DNA from: Stappia albiluteola
GTDB lineage: Bacteria > Pseudomonadota > Alphaproteobacteria > Rhizobiales > Stappiaceae
Assembly (NCBI RefSeq): GCF_014050225.1
Contig: NZ_JACFXV010000048.1
Coordinates: forward strand, 193,501 to 257,500
Length of the DNA: 64,000 nt
Direction of reading: 5' to 3'
Notes under the pieces: generated by a model
Databases searched by the model: none
Seen by the model: only the letters and a program-made list of their open reading frames with translations
Told to the model about the DNA's origin: nothing
Made by a program: the position numbers and the translations under genes
Shown here: positions 27,844 to 36,667 of the stretch, in pieces
Layout of the letters: each line of letters starts with the position of its first letter
Numbering within the stretch: position 1 is the stretch's first letter

Positions 27844-28674
27844 ATGAGCGTTACGCAAGCAAGGAAACTCCTTGGAAGAGCCGGCTTATCCGCGGTTTCC
27901 CTGGCGCTTCTGCTTGCCGCCTGCCAGAGCTCCAGCATTTACGGAAACGTCGACAACTCGCCGGCTTCCGCCGCGAATATCGAGTCGCTTTCCGCGGTGA
28001 TCGAGGCCAATCCCTCCGACGCGGCGGCCTACAACACCCGGGGCATCGCCTATGGCCGCGCAGGCCGGTTTGACGAGGCGATTGCCGATTTCGACACCGC
28101 ACTGCGTATCGATGCCTATTCCTATCAGGCTTATGCGAATCGCGCGCTTGTTCGCCGGCGGAAAGGTGATCTCAGCGGCGCGATTACCGATTACGACACG
28201 GCTCTGCGCATCAAGCCCGACTATACGGTGGCCCTGGTCGGGCGCGGCAACACCTACAGCCAGCAAGGGCAATCCACTCTCGCCCTCGCCGATTTCGACG
28301 CCGCGATCCGCATCGATTCCAGTGACGCCCGCGCCTATCACGCCCGGGGCCTGATCTATCAGGGCCAGGGCCGGCATGATCTTGCGATAGAAGACTTTGC
28401 CCAGGCGATCGGCCTTGATCCCAATGCGGCCGAGCCCTACATCGCGCGCGGCATTTCCTATCTGGCGATCAACGATCCGAAGGCAGCGCTTTCCGATCTC
28501 TCGGACGCCGTGAACCGGGACAGCCGTTCGGCCATTGCCTGGGCCAATCTCGGCGCCGCCTACGAGGCGCTCGGGCGAACGAACGATGCACGCCGTGCCT
28601 ATAATCGTGCCCTCGGCCTCGATTCCGGCAACAAGCTCGCGCGCGAAGGCGTGGGGCGGCTCGATCGCGGTTGA
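27844..28674 (+). CDS. TPR-repeat lipoprotein
   Basis: 276 residues. A lipoprotein signal peptide is visible: hydrophobic run SAVSLALLLAAC with the lipobox LAAC, Cys about residue 27. At least six tetratricopeptide repeats follow with the pattern AYNTRGIAYGRAGRFDEAIADFDTAL and its variants, all using DFD/LRI-type helices. Anchored to a membrane facing the periplasm; TPRs suggest a scaffold role. NlpI-like in overall plan but not enough to name it. The ATG has GGAGCTGCAGGA just upstream. It is convergent with pntB across a strong terminator. Confidence 0.88.
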   Translation: MSVTQARKLLGRAGLSAVSLALLLAACQSSSIYGNVDNSPASAANIESLSAVIEANPSDAAAYNTRGIAYGRAGRFDEAIADFDTALRIDAYSYQAYANRALVRRRKGDLSGAITDYDTALRIKPDYTVALVGRGNTYSQQGQSTLALADFDAAIRIDSSDARAYHARGLIYQGQGRHDLAIEDFAQAIGLDPNAAEPYIARGISYLAINDPKAALSDLSDAVNRDSRSAIAWANLGAAYEALGRTNDARRAYNRALGLDSGNKLAREGVGRLDRG

Positions 28675-28700
28675 CGGGTTTCTTACGAAAGCCGAAAGAC

Positions 28701-28729
28701 AAAAGGCGCGCCCTCGGGCGCGCCTTTTT
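28701..28729. terminator. Bidirectional terminator between TPR lipoprotein gene and pntB
   Basis: AAAAGGCGCGCCC (28701-28713) and GGGCGCGCCTTTTT (28716-28729) form a very stable hairpin with T-runs in both directions. Confidence 0.9.
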
Positions 28730-28752
28730 CATTTGAACACAATCGCGACCGG

Positions 28753-30147
28753 CTACATCGCCTTGACGATTTCTTCCGTCATCTTCTTGGCATCGCCGAA
28801 CAGCATCATCGTCTTGTCGAGGAAGAACAGTTCGTTCTCGATGCCGGCATAGCCCGATCCCATGCCGCGCTTGACGAACAGCACGGTGCCGGCCTTGTCC
28901 ACGTCGAGGATAGGCATGCCGTAGATCGGCGATTGCGGATCGTCGCGGGCGGCCGGATTGGTGACGTCGTTGGCGCCAATCACATAGGCGACATCGGCGG
29001 TCGCGAATTCGGAGTTGATGTCCTCCAGTTCGAACACTTCGTCATAGGGAACGTTGGCTTCCGCCAGCAGCACGTTCATATGACCCGGCATGCGGCCCGC
29101 GACCGGGTGAATGGCGTATTTCACCTCGACGCCTTCGGCCTTCAGCTGGTCGGCCATTTCGCGAAGCGCATGCTGCGCCTGGGCCACCGCCATGCCGTAG
29201 CCCGGCACGATGATGACCTTGGACGAATTCTTCATGATGAAGGCCGCATCTTCCGCGGAGCCCTGCTTCACAGGACGCGCCTCGCCGCCGCCGGCCGCGG
29301 CGGACGCCGTCTCGCCGCCGAAGCCGCCCAGGATCACCGACAGGAACGAGCGGTTCATGCCCTTGCACATGATGTAGGAGAGGATCGCACCGGACGAGCC
29401 GACCAGCGCGCCGGTGATGATCAACGCCGTGTTGCCGAGGGTGAAGCCGATACCGGCGGCCGCCCAACCCGAATAGGAGTTGAGCATCGAGATGACCACC
29501 GGCATGTCGGCGCCGCCGATCGGGACGATGATCAGTCCGCCGAACGCCAGCGACAGGAGCACGATCAGCCAGAACACGAAATGGCTTTCCGTCTGGGTGA
29601 GCACCACGATCAGCGCGACGATGCCGGCAGCAAGCGCGATATTGATGACGTGGCGGCCCGGCAGCAGGATCGGCTTGCCGGACATACGCCCGTCGAGCTT
29701 CGCAAAGGCGATGACCGAGCCGGTGAAGGTGATCGCGCCGATCGCCACGCCGAGGGACATCTCGACAAGCGCCTGTGCGTGGATATGGCCCGGTTCGCCG
29801 ATACCGAAGGCCGTCGGCGCATAGAGTGCCGCCGCCGCAACCAGCACGGCGGCCAGGCCGACGAGCGAATGGAAGGCCGCAACAAGCTGCGGCATGGCGG
29901 TCATCGGGATCCGGCGGGCAATCAGCGCACCGATCGCGCCGCCGATTCCGAGCCCGGCCGCGATCAGCACGATCGAGCCGGCCGAAATCCCGGTTGCCGC
30001 GAGCGTCGTCAGAATGGCGATGGTCATGCCGACCATGCCGAACGTATTGCCCTTGCGCGAGGATTCCGGGCTCGACAGCCCGCGCAGCGCAAGAATGAAA
30101 AGCACGCCTGAAACCAGATAGAGCGTGGCGGTGATATTAGCTGACAT
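28753..30147 (-). CDS. pntB: Proton-translocating NAD(P) transhydrogenase, subunit beta
   Basis: 464-residue membrane subunit that carries part of the proton channel and the NADP(H)-binding domain III. About nine transmembrane helices occupy residues 1-265. The C-terminal nucleotide domain has VIIVPGYGMAVAQAQ, HPVAGRMPGHMNVLLAEA and ADVAYVIGANDVTNPAA, all family hallmarks. It is the third gene of a pntA1-pntA2-pntB operon. The enzyme couples proton movement to NADPH formation from NADH. Confidence 0.97.
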   Translation of the reverse strand: MSANITATLYLVSGVLFILALRGLSSPESSRKGNTFGMVGMTIAILTTLAATGISAGSIVLIAAGLGIGGAIGALIARRIPMTAMPQLVAAFHSLVGLAAVLVAAAALYAPTAFGIGEPGHIHAQALVEMSLGVAIGAITFTGSVIAFAKLDGRMSGKPILLPGRHVINIALAAGIVALIVVLTQTESHFVFWLIVLLSLAFGGLIIVPIGGADMPVVISMLNSYSGWAAAGIGFTLGNTALIITGALVGSSGAILSYIMCKGMNRSFLSVILGGFGGETASAAAGGGEARPVKQGSAEDAAFIMKNSSKVIIVPGYGMAVAQAQHALREMADQLKAEGVEVKYAIHPVAGRMPGHMNVLLAEANVPYDEVFELEDINSEFATADVAYVIGANDVTNPAARDDPQSPIYGMPILDVDKAGTVLFVKRGMGSGYAGIENELFFLDKTMMLFGDAKKMTEEIVKAM

Positions 30148-30160
30148 CCGTCACGCCCCC

Positions 30161-30640
30161 TTAGCGCTGCTTCTTCTTGTACATGGCGAGCATTCGCTGC
30201 GTCACGAGGAAGCCGCCGAATATGTTCACGCTTGCCAGCACGAGGGCGATGAACCCGAATGCTCTCGCGAGCACCGTTCCCTCACCAGCCGCGAGGTCGA
30301 CACCGACCGCGAGAAGTGCGCCGACGACGATCACCGAGGAAATGGCGTTGGTGACGGACATCAAAGGCGTGTGGAGCGCCGGAGTTACCGACCACACCAC
30401 GTAGTAGCCGACGAAGATCGCCAGCACGAAAATCGACAGGCGGAAAACGAACGGGTCGATCGCTCCGCCGGTCGCGGCCGATGCGACATCGGCAAGCGTG
30501 TCTCCCAGGCCGCCGGCGATCTGGTCCGCGTAGGATTGCGCGGCATCCGCGGCCGCTTGCGCGTGATCTGCCGCTTCGCGGGCGCTCTGTGCGGCTGCCT
30601 GCGCCCGTTCCAGGGCTTCGCTCTGAGAAAGTTCGGCCAT
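30161..30640 (-). CDS. pntA2: NAD(P) transhydrogenase subunit alpha, part 2 (membrane part)
   Basis: 159-residue small membrane subunit corresponding to the C-terminal helices of a fused PntA. Three to four helices lie after residue 65 ([54 protein letters not shown]). The N-terminal 60 residues are an Ala/Gln/Asp-rich, coiled-coil-like extension ([20 protein letters not shown]), longer than the minimum for this subunit. It is 9 bases from pntA1 and 13 from pntB. Confidence 0.93.
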   Translation of the reverse strand: MAELSQSEALERAQAAAQSAREAADHAQAAADAAQSYADQIAGGLGDTLADVASAATGGAIDPFVFRLSIFVLAIFVGYYVVWSVTPALHTPLMSVTNAISSVIVVGALLAVGVDLAAGEGTVLARAFGFIALVLASVNIFGGFLVTQRMLAMYKKKQR

Positions 30641-30649
30641 GGTCGCCCC

Positions 30650-31789
30650 CTATTGCTTCTCTGCCGCGAAGGCCGGATGGACGACCGCGCCGTCCCTGGT
30701 CAGAACCGTTGCCTTGACGAGGTCGTCATCCCAGTTCACCGCCAGCTTCTTCTCCGCCTTGTCGACCAAAGTCTCGGCAAAGGCGTAGAGGTTCTTGGCG
30801 TAGAGCGACGACGCGGAGGCCGCGAGCCGCCCCGGCATGTTGAGATAGCCGATGATCTTGACGTCGCCGACCTTCGCGATCTTGCCGGGCTTCGCCCCTT
30901 CCACGTTGCCGCCGCGCTCGACGGCCAGATCGACGAGAACCGATCCCGGCTTCATCGTCGCCAGCATTTCGGAAGTCACGAGCTTCGGCGCGGGCCGGCC
31001 CGGGATGAGCGCTGTGGTGATGACCACGTCCTGCTTGGCGATGTGGGAAGCGACCAGTTCGCGCTGCTTCTTCTGGTATTCCTCCGACATCGGCTTGGCG
31101 TAACCGCCGGCCGTCTCCGCCTGGCGGAATTCCTCGTCCTCCACCGCGATGAACTTGGCGCCGAGCGATTCCACCTGCTCCTTGGCGGCCGGGCGCACGT
31201 CCGTGGCGGTCACCTGCGCGCCGAGGCGGCGGGCGGTCGCAATCGCCTGCAGTCCGGCGACGCCGGCGCCCATCACGAACACACGGGCGGCGGGAACCGT
31301 GCCCGCGGCCGTCATCATCATCGGGAAGGCGCGATCATATTCCTCCGCCGCCTCGATCACGGCCTGATAGCCGGCGAGGTTCGCCTGGGAGGACAGGACG
31401 TCCATGACCTGTGCGCGGGTGATGCGGGGCATGAACTCCATGGCGATCGCCGTGACACCGGCATCGCCCATGGCCTTCACCTCTGCTTCCGCGCCATAGG
31501 GGTCCATGGTGGCGATCACCAGGGCCCCCTTCCTGATATGCGCCAGCTCGGCTGCCGAGGGGCGGCGGACCTTCAGCACGACATCGGCATCGGCGAGCGC
31601 CTGCTCGGCGCTCGCGGCGATCGTCGCGCCAGCTTCGGTAAAGTCGGCATCCAGGATCCGGGAGGCCGTCCCGGCACCTTTCTCGACCGCCACCTCGAAG
31701 CCCAGTGCGATGAATTTCTTCACCGTTTCGGGCGTCGCGGCGACACGCGTCTCATTCGCCTCGCTTTCGCGAGGCACACCGATCTTCAT
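30650..31789 (-). CDS. pntA1: NAD(P) transhydrogenase subunit alpha, part 1 (NAD-binding)
   Basis: Soluble NAD(H)-binding domain I, 379 residues from the ATG at 31789, which has GGGGAGG upstream; a longer frame begins at 31804. The start MKIGVPRESEANETRVA is shared with alanine dehydrogenases. VMGAGVAGLQAIATARRLGA is the dinucleotide fold. Further family segments are KQDVVITTALIPGRPAPKLV and GNVEGAKPGK. It contains no membrane helices, confirming the split form found in many alphaproteobacteria. Confidence 0.95.
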   Translation of the reverse strand: MKIGVPRESEANETRVAATPETVKKFIALGFEVAVEKGAGTASRILDADFTEAGATIAASAEQALADADVVLKVRRPSAAELAHIRKGALVIATMDPYGAEAEVKAMGDAGVTAIAMEFMPRITRAQVMDVLSSQANLAGYQAVIEAAEEYDRAFPMMMTAAGTVPAARVFVMGAGVAGLQAIATARRLGAQVTATDVRPAAKEQVESLGAKFIAVEDEEFRQAETAGGYAKPMSEEYQKKQRELVASHIAKQDVVITTALIPGRPAPKLVTSEMLATMKPGSVLVDLAVERGGNVEGAKPGKIAKVGDVKIIGYLNMPGRLAASASSLYAKNLYAFAETLVDKAEKKLAVNWDDDLVKATVLTRDGAVVHPAFAAEKQ

Positions 31790-31843
31790 CCAATGCCTCC
31801 CCATGTCCGGATGATACCTTCCGCAGACGACAGAAGGGTTGCG

Positions 31844-32128
31844 TCAGCCTGCCGTCACGATAGCGGCCAGAACGCTCAAGCCAAAGACCGCCGCTGACGG
31901 AACCCATCCCTTGGGTCCGAGTGCGATGCCGACGGCGGCGGCAATCAAAAGCGCAACCATCAGGATCCAGCCGAAAATCGTGCCGGCCGTACCGCCGAAA
32001 CTGAACAGGATCAGGCAGAGAAGCACGTTCAACAGCGCTACGACGCTGATCTTGCCGATGTTGATGAAGCCTTCGTAGGTCGCCTTGTGGGCGTTGAAGT
32101 CGGATGGCTGCACGGTGACCTCTGCCAT
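31844..32128 (-). CDS. aa3-type cytochrome c oxidase subunit IV family protein
   Basis: 94-residue protein. Its cytoplasmic N-terminus matches the bacterial aa3 CoxIV motif (HKATYEGFI at about 14-22), followed by two to three hydrophobic segments. The classical subunit has one helix, so this version is longer. It lies 54 bases upstream of pntA1 in the same direction and is probably co-transcribed with the transhydrogenase rather than with oxidase genes. Role in oxidase stability is poorly known. Confidence 0.8.
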   Translation of the reverse strand: MAEVTVQPSDFNAHKATYEGFINIGKISVVALLNVLLCLILFSFGGTAGTIFGWILMVALLIAAAVGIALGPKGWVPSAAVFGLSVLAAIVTAG

Positions 32129-32298
32129 TTTTCCCTCTAATTCAATAGTCGAATATCGAAGGTCTTTATAACAGACCCCCGGCCGCGGGCAACGCTATCC
32201 CCATGGCGAAGTTACGCGCGGCTTCGGCCTTCATACGCTGCGTGGCATCCGCCCGCAATATGGTCGCGGGGACGCGAGGCGACAACCGGATTTGCCGG

Positions 32299-33684
32299 CT
32301 AGGCCTTGACCTTCGCCTTGCCGCCCCTCGATGCAGCCGCGAGAGCGTCCCGCTGGCGCGTTTCGACGGTCTCGATTTCGAAATCCTCGATCTGTTCGTT
32401 GAACAACCGATAAAAATTCAGTTCCGCCCGCAAATGAAGGAACACGCCGCCCAGCCCGATCGCCGCGCGGTCCATGAAGACGAATTCGCGCGGAACGGTC
32501 ACCGGCCCCATCTCCTTGAGAGCCTGATGGACGCGAAACGCCTCCTTGCGCCCGTATTGTGCCGGGCTGACGCCTTCGGCGATCGCCCGGACCCTGTCCG
32601 TCAAAAGCGGCCCATAGATGAATCGCGCCCAGATATTGAGGATCTCGATCAGTTCGTTCGTGAGGCCCTTGAACCCCCACCTCTCGTAGGCGGAAACGAT
32701 CTGCTCCCGATTGTCGTGCAGAAGCCCGCGATAAAGGTCCACCACGCCCGCAACGAATCCCGGCGGGAAGATGCGGATGCATCCGTAGTCGAGCAGGTTG
32801 ATGCCTGCCGGGTGACCGTCCTGTTCGTAGACGGTGTAGTTGCCGAGATGGGGATCTCCGTGAATGACGCCGTAGTGGCTGAAGGGATGCCACCAGGCAC
32901 GAAACATCACTTGCGCGATCCTGTTCCGGTCTTCAAGCGAATGCTCCCGAAAAGCGAGCAGTGGTTTGCCATCCAGCCACCCCATGGTCAACAGGCGCCT
33001 GGTGGAAAGCTCCGGGTAGACATCCGGCACCCGTATGCGGGCTTCATCGGCGAAGATATGCGCATAGGTGGCGATGTTGCGCGCCTCGCGCACATAGTCG
33101 AGTTCCTCGCGGACGCGCTCGCCGATTTCCTTGGCGATCTCCGTCGTATCTATCGCGGGGCGCATCCGCCGGTGGATGGAAAACAGCAGCGCCAGCTGCT
33201 TCAGGTCCGCCTCGACGGTCGATTCCATATCGGGATATTGCAGCTTGCAGGCAAGCCGCGCTCCGTCGGGATGGACCGCGGCGTGAACCTGTCCCAGGGA
33301 GGCTGCCGCTGACGGCTCCTTGTCGAAATGAGCGAAACGCGCCTGCCAGCCGGCTCCAAGTTCCGCCGTCATCCGCCGCTTCACGAAGGGCCACCCCATT
33401 GGCGGGGCCGCCGACTGAAGCTTGGCGAGCTCGGTCGCATATTCTGGCGGCACTGCGTCGGGGATCGTGGAAAGCAACTGCGCCACTTTCATGAGCGGCC
33501 CCTTGAGGCCGCCAAGGGCCGCGGCAAGCTCCGCCGCCTGGCGTTCATTGTCGACTTCAAGGCCGAACAGCCGTTTGCCGGCGAGCTTTGCAGCGAGCCC
33601 GCCCATATTGCTGCCGACCCTGGCATAACGACCGACGCGCGCCGTCAGCCGATTTTTCTCGCGATCCCTGGAGGATGTGCTCAT
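32299..33684 (-). CDS. ABC1/UbiB-family atypical kinase
   Basis: 461 residues. Family motifs: the Ala/Gly-rich region with LKGPLMKVAQLLSTIPD (KxGQ-like), PSAAASLGQVHAAV as the unusual nucleotide loop, ARLACKLQYPD for the ATP-binding lysine, GVIHGDPHLGNY as the catalytic loop and LLDYGCIRIF replacing DFG. ABC1 kinases act in ubiquinone synthesis or lipid homeostasis; no C-terminal transmembrane tail is obvious here, unlike UbiB. The start at 33684 overlaps the stop of the upstream gene by four bases, so it is co-translated with the DUF3445 gene. Confidence 0.9.
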   Translation of the reverse strand: MSTSSRDREKNRLTARVGRYARVGSNMGGLAAKLAGKRLFGLEVDNERQAAELAAALGGLKGPLMKVAQLLSTIPDAVPPEYATELAKLQSAAPPMGWPFVKRRMTAELGAGWQARFAHFDKEPSAAASLGQVHAAVHPDGARLACKLQYPDMESTVEADLKQLALLFSIHRRMRPAIDTTEIAKEIGERVREELDYVREARNIATYAHIFADEARIRVPDVYPELSTRRLLTMGWLDGKPLLAFREHSLEDRNRIAQVMFRAWWHPFSHYGVIHGDPHLGNYTVYEQDGHPAGINLLDYGCIRIFPPGFVAGVVDLYRGLLHDNREQIVSAYERWGFKGLTNELIEILNIWARFIYGPLLTDRVRAIAEGVSPAQYGRKEAFRVHQALKEMGPVTVPREFVFMDRAAIGLGGVFLHLRAELNFYRLFNEQIEDFEIETVETRQRDALAAASRGGKAKVKA

Positions 33685-34628
33685 TTCGCGGCAGCAAGCT
33701 CCTGCTTGGAGGATTTGCCGCAACTTTCCGCAAGGCGAAGCAAATCCTCGGCAATCCTTGCCCGGGCGTGGCAAAGCGCCTTGTAGGCCAATTGCTCGGG
33801 CGTGAGCTCCAGCAATTGCCGACGAAGGCCCAGGGCAAGGCGGGCGCCTTCGGGATGCGCGGCAAAGGCCGCCACCGGATCGTGATGGATCTTGATGGTG
33901 AAAAGAATGTTGCCGCTCCCGGGCAGGCGGCGCAGCGTTTGCCGCTCGACGCGGACATGGAGGCCTGGCAAGGAGGTGTCGGTCACCCTCAGGTCAATCT
34001 GCTTGGGCATCGGGTGATGCAGTTCGGGGTCCGAGTAGAGCGACCAGTTGAGCCGCCACACCGGCCGGTCGACCGCAAGATTGTCGAAAATCCGGGCAAC
34101 CACCGGCCCCATCCGCCCGTCATTGAAACCCGGTACGCCTTCGTGGATCTCCGGCATCGACCTGCCGAATTTTTCTGCAAGGGACCAGGAGGACGGAAAG
34201 GCGAGAGCGGCGGCGACAAGCCGGTATCCGCCCTCCCCCTTCCGCATGATCACCAGATCTTCCTGAACGAGCTTTGCAGCCAGCAAGAGCGGTCTGCCGC
34301 CGAAATCGGCAAATTCGTAACGCCTGCCCGACGCAAGCAGGGTAACGGCCCCGCCACTTACCGAGTAGACATCGGGAAACCGGCGGGGCAAATGCTCCAG
34401 CAACAGGCCCAGCACTTCCCCTTGCGCGGGAACCGTGTCGGCTTCCGCCAAAAAGACAGGTGCGACAGCGTTCTCGAAAAGGCGCTCCTTTTCCGCAAGA
34501 TGCGCCTCGAAATGGTGGTCGGGCTCGATCCAGTCCTTCAGATCGAGCGGCGCCAGCCCGATCGTGAACGGCTGCCTCGAGCCATCGTAGGGCGTATGCG
34601 CGAAAACCGTTTCGTCCCGTACCACCAT
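33681..34628 (-). CDS. DUF3445 protein, haem-dependent oxidative N-demethylase-like
   Basis: 315-residue protein of the family that includes the alpha subunit of haem-dependent oxidative N-demethylase. The family pattern includes the central FPSSWSLAEKFGRSMPEIHEGVPGFN, shown here only by its parts FPSSWSL, EKFGR and IHEGVP, then VWRLNWSLY and VERQTLRRLP near the C-terminus. In the known enzyme this domain binds haem near a PAS-like fold. It lies 12 bases downstream of pepF and overlaps the ABC1 kinase gene. Substrate here is unknown; fatty-acid-type or amine oxidation are both conceivable. Confidence 0.82.
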   Translation of the reverse strand: MVVRDETVFAHTPYDGSRQPFTIGLAPLDLKDWIEPDHHFEAHLAEKERLFENAVAPVFLAEADTVPAQGEVLGLLLEHLPRRFPDVYSVSGGAVTLLASGRRYEFADFGGRPLLLAAKLVQEDLVIMRKGEGGYRLVAAALAFPSSWSLAEKFGRSMPEIHEGVPGFNDGRMGPVVARIFDNLAVDRPVWRLNWSLYSDPELHHPMPKQIDLRVTDTSLPGLHVRVERQTLRRLPGSGNILFTIKIHHDPVAAFAAHPEGARLALGLRRQLLELTPEQLAYKALCHARARIAEDLLRLAESCGKSSKQELAAAK

Positions 34629-34640
34629 GACGGTGCCTTC

Positions 34641-36476
34641 TCAGCTGTCCATTTCTTCCAGCTCGTCGATCAGCCGCTCGATAACCGCAAGGCCCTTCTG
34701 CCAGAAGGCGGGATCCGTCGCATCAAGTCCGAAGGGTGCCAGAAGCTCGGAGTGATGCTTCGTGCCGCCGGCCTTCAGGAGCTCGAAATACTTCTCCTGG
34801 AAACCGGCCTCAGCCTCCTCATAGACCGCATAGAGCGAATTCACGAGGCAATCGCCGAACGCGTAGGCATAGACGTAGAAAGGCGAGTGTATGAAATGCG
34901 GGATATAGGTCCAGAAGGTCTCATAGCCTTCCCTGAACGCGATCGCCGGCCCCAGGCTCTCGGCCTGCACCGACATCCATAGCTCGCAAAGTGAGTCCGC
35001 TGTCAGTTCGCCTTCCTTGCGCGCCTCGTGAACCTTGCGTTCGAAACTGTAGAAGGCGATCTGACGCACGACCGTGTTCAGCATGTCCTCGACCTTCGAG
35101 GCCAGCATGATCTTCCGCTTTTCCCTTGTCTCAGCCTTGTCGAGTAGGGCGCGGAAGGTCAGCATCTCACCGAAGACGCTCGCTGTTTCGGCGAGCGTCA
35201 AAGGCGTCGGCGCCATCAGCGCGCCGTTGGGCGCCGCCAGCACCTGATGCACGCCATGACCGAGTTCGTGCGCCAGCGTCATCACGTCACGCGTCTTGCC
35301 GAGATAGTTCAGCAGGACGTAGGGGTGCGCGCTCGGCACGGTGGGATGCGCGAAGGCACCCGGCGCCTTGCCCGGCCGCGACGGCGCATCGATCCAGCCC
35401 AGGTCGAAGAACCGAGCGGCGATATCGGCGAGTTCCTCCGAGAAGGCGCCATAGGCGTCGAGCACGGTGGCCCGCGCTTCCTCCCAGGGAATCGGACGCG
35501 TATCGGCACTCGGCAGCGGCGCGTTGCGATCCCAGTGGTTCAGCTTCTCCATGCCGAGCCATTTCGCCTTCATCGCATAGTAGCGATGGGAAAGCCGCGG
35601 ATAGGCGTCGCGCACAGCCGATACCAGCGCATCGACGACCTCACGCTCCACCCGGTTCGCAAGATGGCGGCTGTCCGCGACATCCTCGAAGCCGCGCCAC
35701 CGGTCGGAGATGTCTTTGTCCTTGGCCAGCGTGTTGGTGATCAGGGTGAAGATGCCAAGGTTTTCCTTGAAGGTCCTCGCAAGCGCCTCCGAAGCGGCGC
35801 GGCGTTTCTCGCCATCACTGCTCTGCAGCAGGTTCAGCGTCGGCTCTATCGAAAGTTCTTGTCCGTCGACTTCGAAACGCAGGCCGGCGATTGTCTCGTC
35901 GAAAAGCCGGTTCCAGGCGGCTCTGCCCGTCACATGCTTTTCGTGGAAGAGCCTCTCGATCTGATCGTCGAGCTGATAAGGCCGCTCCTTGCGTATATCG
36001 GCGAGCCAGGGCTTGTAGCGCGCGAGTGCCGGCGCTTCCGCCGCCCTGTCCAGTGTCTCGTCCGCGATCCGGTTCAGTTCGAGCGTGAAGAAAATCAGGT
36101 GGGTGCTGGCATCGGTCAGCCGATCCTGTATGTCACCATAGAATTTCTGCCTTTTCGGGTCGGTGGTGTTGCCCGCGTAGACAAGGCCCGCGAAGGATGC
36201 GAGCCGGCCCATCAGATCGTCGATCTTTTCGTAGGCCATGACCGCGTCCGCGAGTTCAGCTCCGGAGCGCTCGGCGATGGCGGCGAGATTTCCCTTGTAG
36301 CGTTCCTCGAAAGCGCGCGCGTCCGCTTCCACTTTCGCGAGATCGCGCCCGACTTCCGGCGCGTCCATGGCCGAATAGAGATCGGCAAGATTCCATTCCG
36401 GCAGATCACCCAGCGATTCGGCTGCTCCCGCCGTCTCGGCGGCACGGGCAATGGCATTCTCGGACAACGTCAACAT
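34641..36476 (-). CDS. pepF: Oligoendopeptidase F, M3 family
   Basis: Cytoplasmic zinc metallopeptidase of about 611 residues that cleaves short peptides. The zinc site HELGHGVH is near residue 400, preceded by YVLLNYLGKTRDVMTLA and followed by LTLAETASVFGE, which gives the third ligand. The C-terminal HFIHSPFYVYAYAFGD is typical of the PepF/M3B branch. The start at 36476 is the better-supported Met; a longer version begins at 36512. First gene of an operon with the DUF3445 and ABC1 genes, divergent from the response regulator. Confidence 0.94.
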   Translation of the reverse strand: MLTLSENAIARAAETAGAAESLGDLPEWNLADLYSAMDAPEVGRDLAKVEADARAFEERYKGNLAAIAERSGAELADAVMAYEKIDDLMGRLASFAGLVYAGNTTDPKRQKFYGDIQDRLTDASTHLIFFTLELNRIADETLDRAAEAPALARYKPWLADIRKERPYQLDDQIERLFHEKHVTGRAAWNRLFDETIAGLRFEVDGQELSIEPTLNLLQSSDGEKRRAASEALARTFKENLGIFTLITNTLAKDKDISDRWRGFEDVADSRHLANRVEREVVDALVSAVRDAYPRLSHRYYAMKAKWLGMEKLNHWDRNAPLPSADTRPIPWEEARATVLDAYGAFSEELADIAARFFDLGWIDAPSRPGKAPGAFAHPTVPSAHPYVLLNYLGKTRDVMTLAHELGHGVHQVLAAPNGALMAPTPLTLAETASVFGEMLTFRALLDKAETREKRKIMLASKVEDMLNTVVRQIAFYSFERKVHEARKEGELTADSLCELWMSVQAESLGPAIAFREGYETFWTYIPHFIHSPFYVYAYAFGDCLVNSLYAVYEEAEAGFQEKYFELLKAGGTKHHSELLAPFGLDATDPAFWQKGLAVIERLIDELEEMDS

Positions 36477-36667
36477 CAAGACCCCGATTTTTCCGGTGCA
36501 TAGTGCAAACAACTATCTTGGTCATGCCGGCAGGGAGCGCAAGGGCATGCAGCCCCCATCAATCCCTCGGCAAACGGATGTGACCCCGATCCATGGACGA
36601 TTTGTTTACTCGGCGCCAGCTAGGCTGACCCGGATTGGCACAGATTCCCGGGACCGAGGCGCAAGGC

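Noticed and set aside
30125..31897. 590-codon plus-strand frame
   Set aside because: Antisense shadow of pntA1 and pntA2; composition is typical of complement frames.
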